Part shown: one piece after another, positions 63,265 through 64,000 of the stretch
Numbering within the stretch: position 1 is the first letter of the stretch
Layout of the letters: every line of letters starts with the position of its first letter
From: Neptuniibacter marinus
Lineage (GTDB): Bacteria; Pseudomonadota; Gammaproteobacteria; Pseudomonadales; Balneatricaceae
Direction: 5' to 3'
Assembly: GCF_001597725.1 (NCBI RefSeq)
Contig: NZ_LUTR01000014.1
Span: 1-64,000, forward strand
Length of the DNA: 64,000 nucleotides
Translations under genes and position numbers: made by a program
The notes under the pieces: generated by a model
Told to the model about the DNA's origin: nothing
Databases searched by the model: none
Seen by the model: the letters and a program-made list of their open reading frames with translations, nothing else

Positions 63265-64000
63265 ATGACCGAAGATTTTCAGATTGGCCAGCGTTGGTAT
63301 AGTTACACAGAAGCAGAGTTAGGTTTAGGTGTAGTCACCGAACTGGTAGATCGACGTGTAGATATTTTATTTCCTGCCACAGGAGAAGAACGTACCTATG
63401 CACAAAACAATGCTCCTCTGAGCCGTATTGTTTACCCTATAGGCGATCAAATCACGGATGATAACGGCGTTTCAATCATTGTCACACAGCATGAAGAGAG
63501 TAAAGGTTGTGTTATCTACTTTGGGGATGATGAAAACGGGGATGAGCAAATTATTCATGAAGCCTCCCTTGAAAGTTCAGTTCACTTTAGTAAACCTTAC
63601 GAACGATTGTTTGCAGGCCAGATAGATAAACTGCGTCATTACGAATTAAGATTAGAAACCTTAAAACATCAGCATAATCATCAGCAATCCGCAGCTTATG
63701 GTTTACTGGGGCCGCGGGTTCAATACTTGCCCCATCAATTTTATATCGCCTCTGAAGTGGGTCAGCGAATAGCGCCTAGGGTTCTGTTGGCGGATGAGGT
63801 TGGTTTAGGGAAAACTATTGAAGCGGGCTTGATCATTCATCAACAGCTTGTAACAGGGCTGGCTAGCCGTATCCTTATTATTGTACCGGATAGCTTGATT
63901 CATCAGTGGCTAGTGGAGATGCTGCGCCGCTTTAATCTACACTTTTCTATTTTGGATGAAGGGCGCTGTTTAGATAGTGAAGGTAATCCGTTTGAGGATG
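63265..64000 (+). CDS. rapA: RNA polymerase-associated helicase RapA (5' part, cut by window edge)
   Basis: Swi2/Snf2-type ATPase that recycles RNA polymerase. The frame opens at ATG 63265 and continues past the last base; 245 codons are visible of an expected 950 or so. The N-terminus MTEDFQIGQRWYSYTEAELG and the tandem beta-domain region are followed by LPHQFYIASEVGQRIAPRVL and the Walker A motif DEVGLGKT (177-184) with IEAGLIIHQ, then LIIVPDSLIHQW. It is divergent from the NlpC/P60 gene. Confidence 0.95.
   Translation, partial: MTEDFQIGQRWYSYTEAELGLGVVTELVDRRVDILFPATGEERTYAQNNAPLSRIVYPIGDQITDDNGVSIIVTQHEESKGCVIYFGDDENGDEQIIHEASLESSVHFSKPYERLFAGQIDKLRHYELRLETLKHQHNHQQSAAYGLLGPRVQYLPHQFYIASEVGQRIAPRVLLADEVGLGKTIEAGLIIHQQLVTGLASRILIIVPDSLIHQWLVEMLRRFNLHFSILDEGRCLDSEGNPFED

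Overview
The window looks like a chromosomal segment of a fairly AT-rich marine gammaproteobacterium. Gene content and order (DUF2066-AI-2E-hda facing purM-purN, the gltA/sdhCDAB/sucABCD-lpdA block, NAD-dependent giant glutamate dehydrogenase next to DUF2835 and pyrD, rmf beside rlmKL) fit the Oceanospirillales/Oceanospirillaceae area. That placement is inferred from gene content, not from a search. There are no insertion sequences, phage genes, CRISPR arrays or obvious islands; almost everything is core genome on both strands.

Layout. 1-245: tRNA-Asp and tRNA-Val. 0.4-7.3 kb: a PAS-GGDEF diguanylate cyclase, a tiny acidic ORF, a PLP desulfhydrase/deaminase, then a tight run nadK - metallophosphoesterase - glpG - hydrolase, and the overlapping pair yeaC - DUF2797. 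7.3-13.3 kb: pepN, a small membrane protein, a HAD phosphatase, a hemerythrin gene behind a good FNR/Anr-type promoter, and a second diguanylate cyclase. 13.4-26 kb: riboflavin synthase, a YfcH-like epimerase, a lone BatD, giant NAD-glutamate dehydrogenase, DUF2835, pyrD, rmf, rlmKL. 26-41 kb: amt, then the TCA block, with gltA divergent from sdhCDAB and followed by sucAB-lpdA-sucCD; strong promoters and several stem-loops can be read directly. 41-44.4 kb: a coiled-coil membrane protein and a GGDEF/EAL pair (c-di-GMP synthesis and breakdown). 44.4-50 kb: DUF3108, purN, purM facing DUF2066, AI-2E permease, hda. 50-53.4 kb: a PH-like small protein, an RluA-family pseudouridine synthase, a zinc-ribbon protein, tcdA, prephenate dehydratase. 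53.5-62.2 kb: a DctB/DctD-type two-component system, a sigma-54 promoter, a TAXI-type TRAP transporter and L-2-hydroxyglutarate oxidase. 62.2-64 kb: a small Cys-containing protein, an NlpC/P60 lipoprotein and the start of rapA, cut by the window edge.

The most coherent accessory unit is 53.5-62.2 kb. It reads as a signal-controlled uptake and oxidation module for a C4/C5 dicarboxylate-like acid: histidine kinase, sigma-54 activator, a -24/-12 promoter just ahead of the binding protein, a stem-loop between binding protein and permease, and an oxidase that would return the imported compound to the TCA cycle as 2-oxoglutarate. Three diguanylate cyclases with intact inhibitory sites and one complete EAL phosphodiesterase show that c-di-GMP signalling is well represented. 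Nothing here is clearly a new defence, mobile or biosynthetic system; the findings are mainly regulatory structures and poorly characterised small genes.
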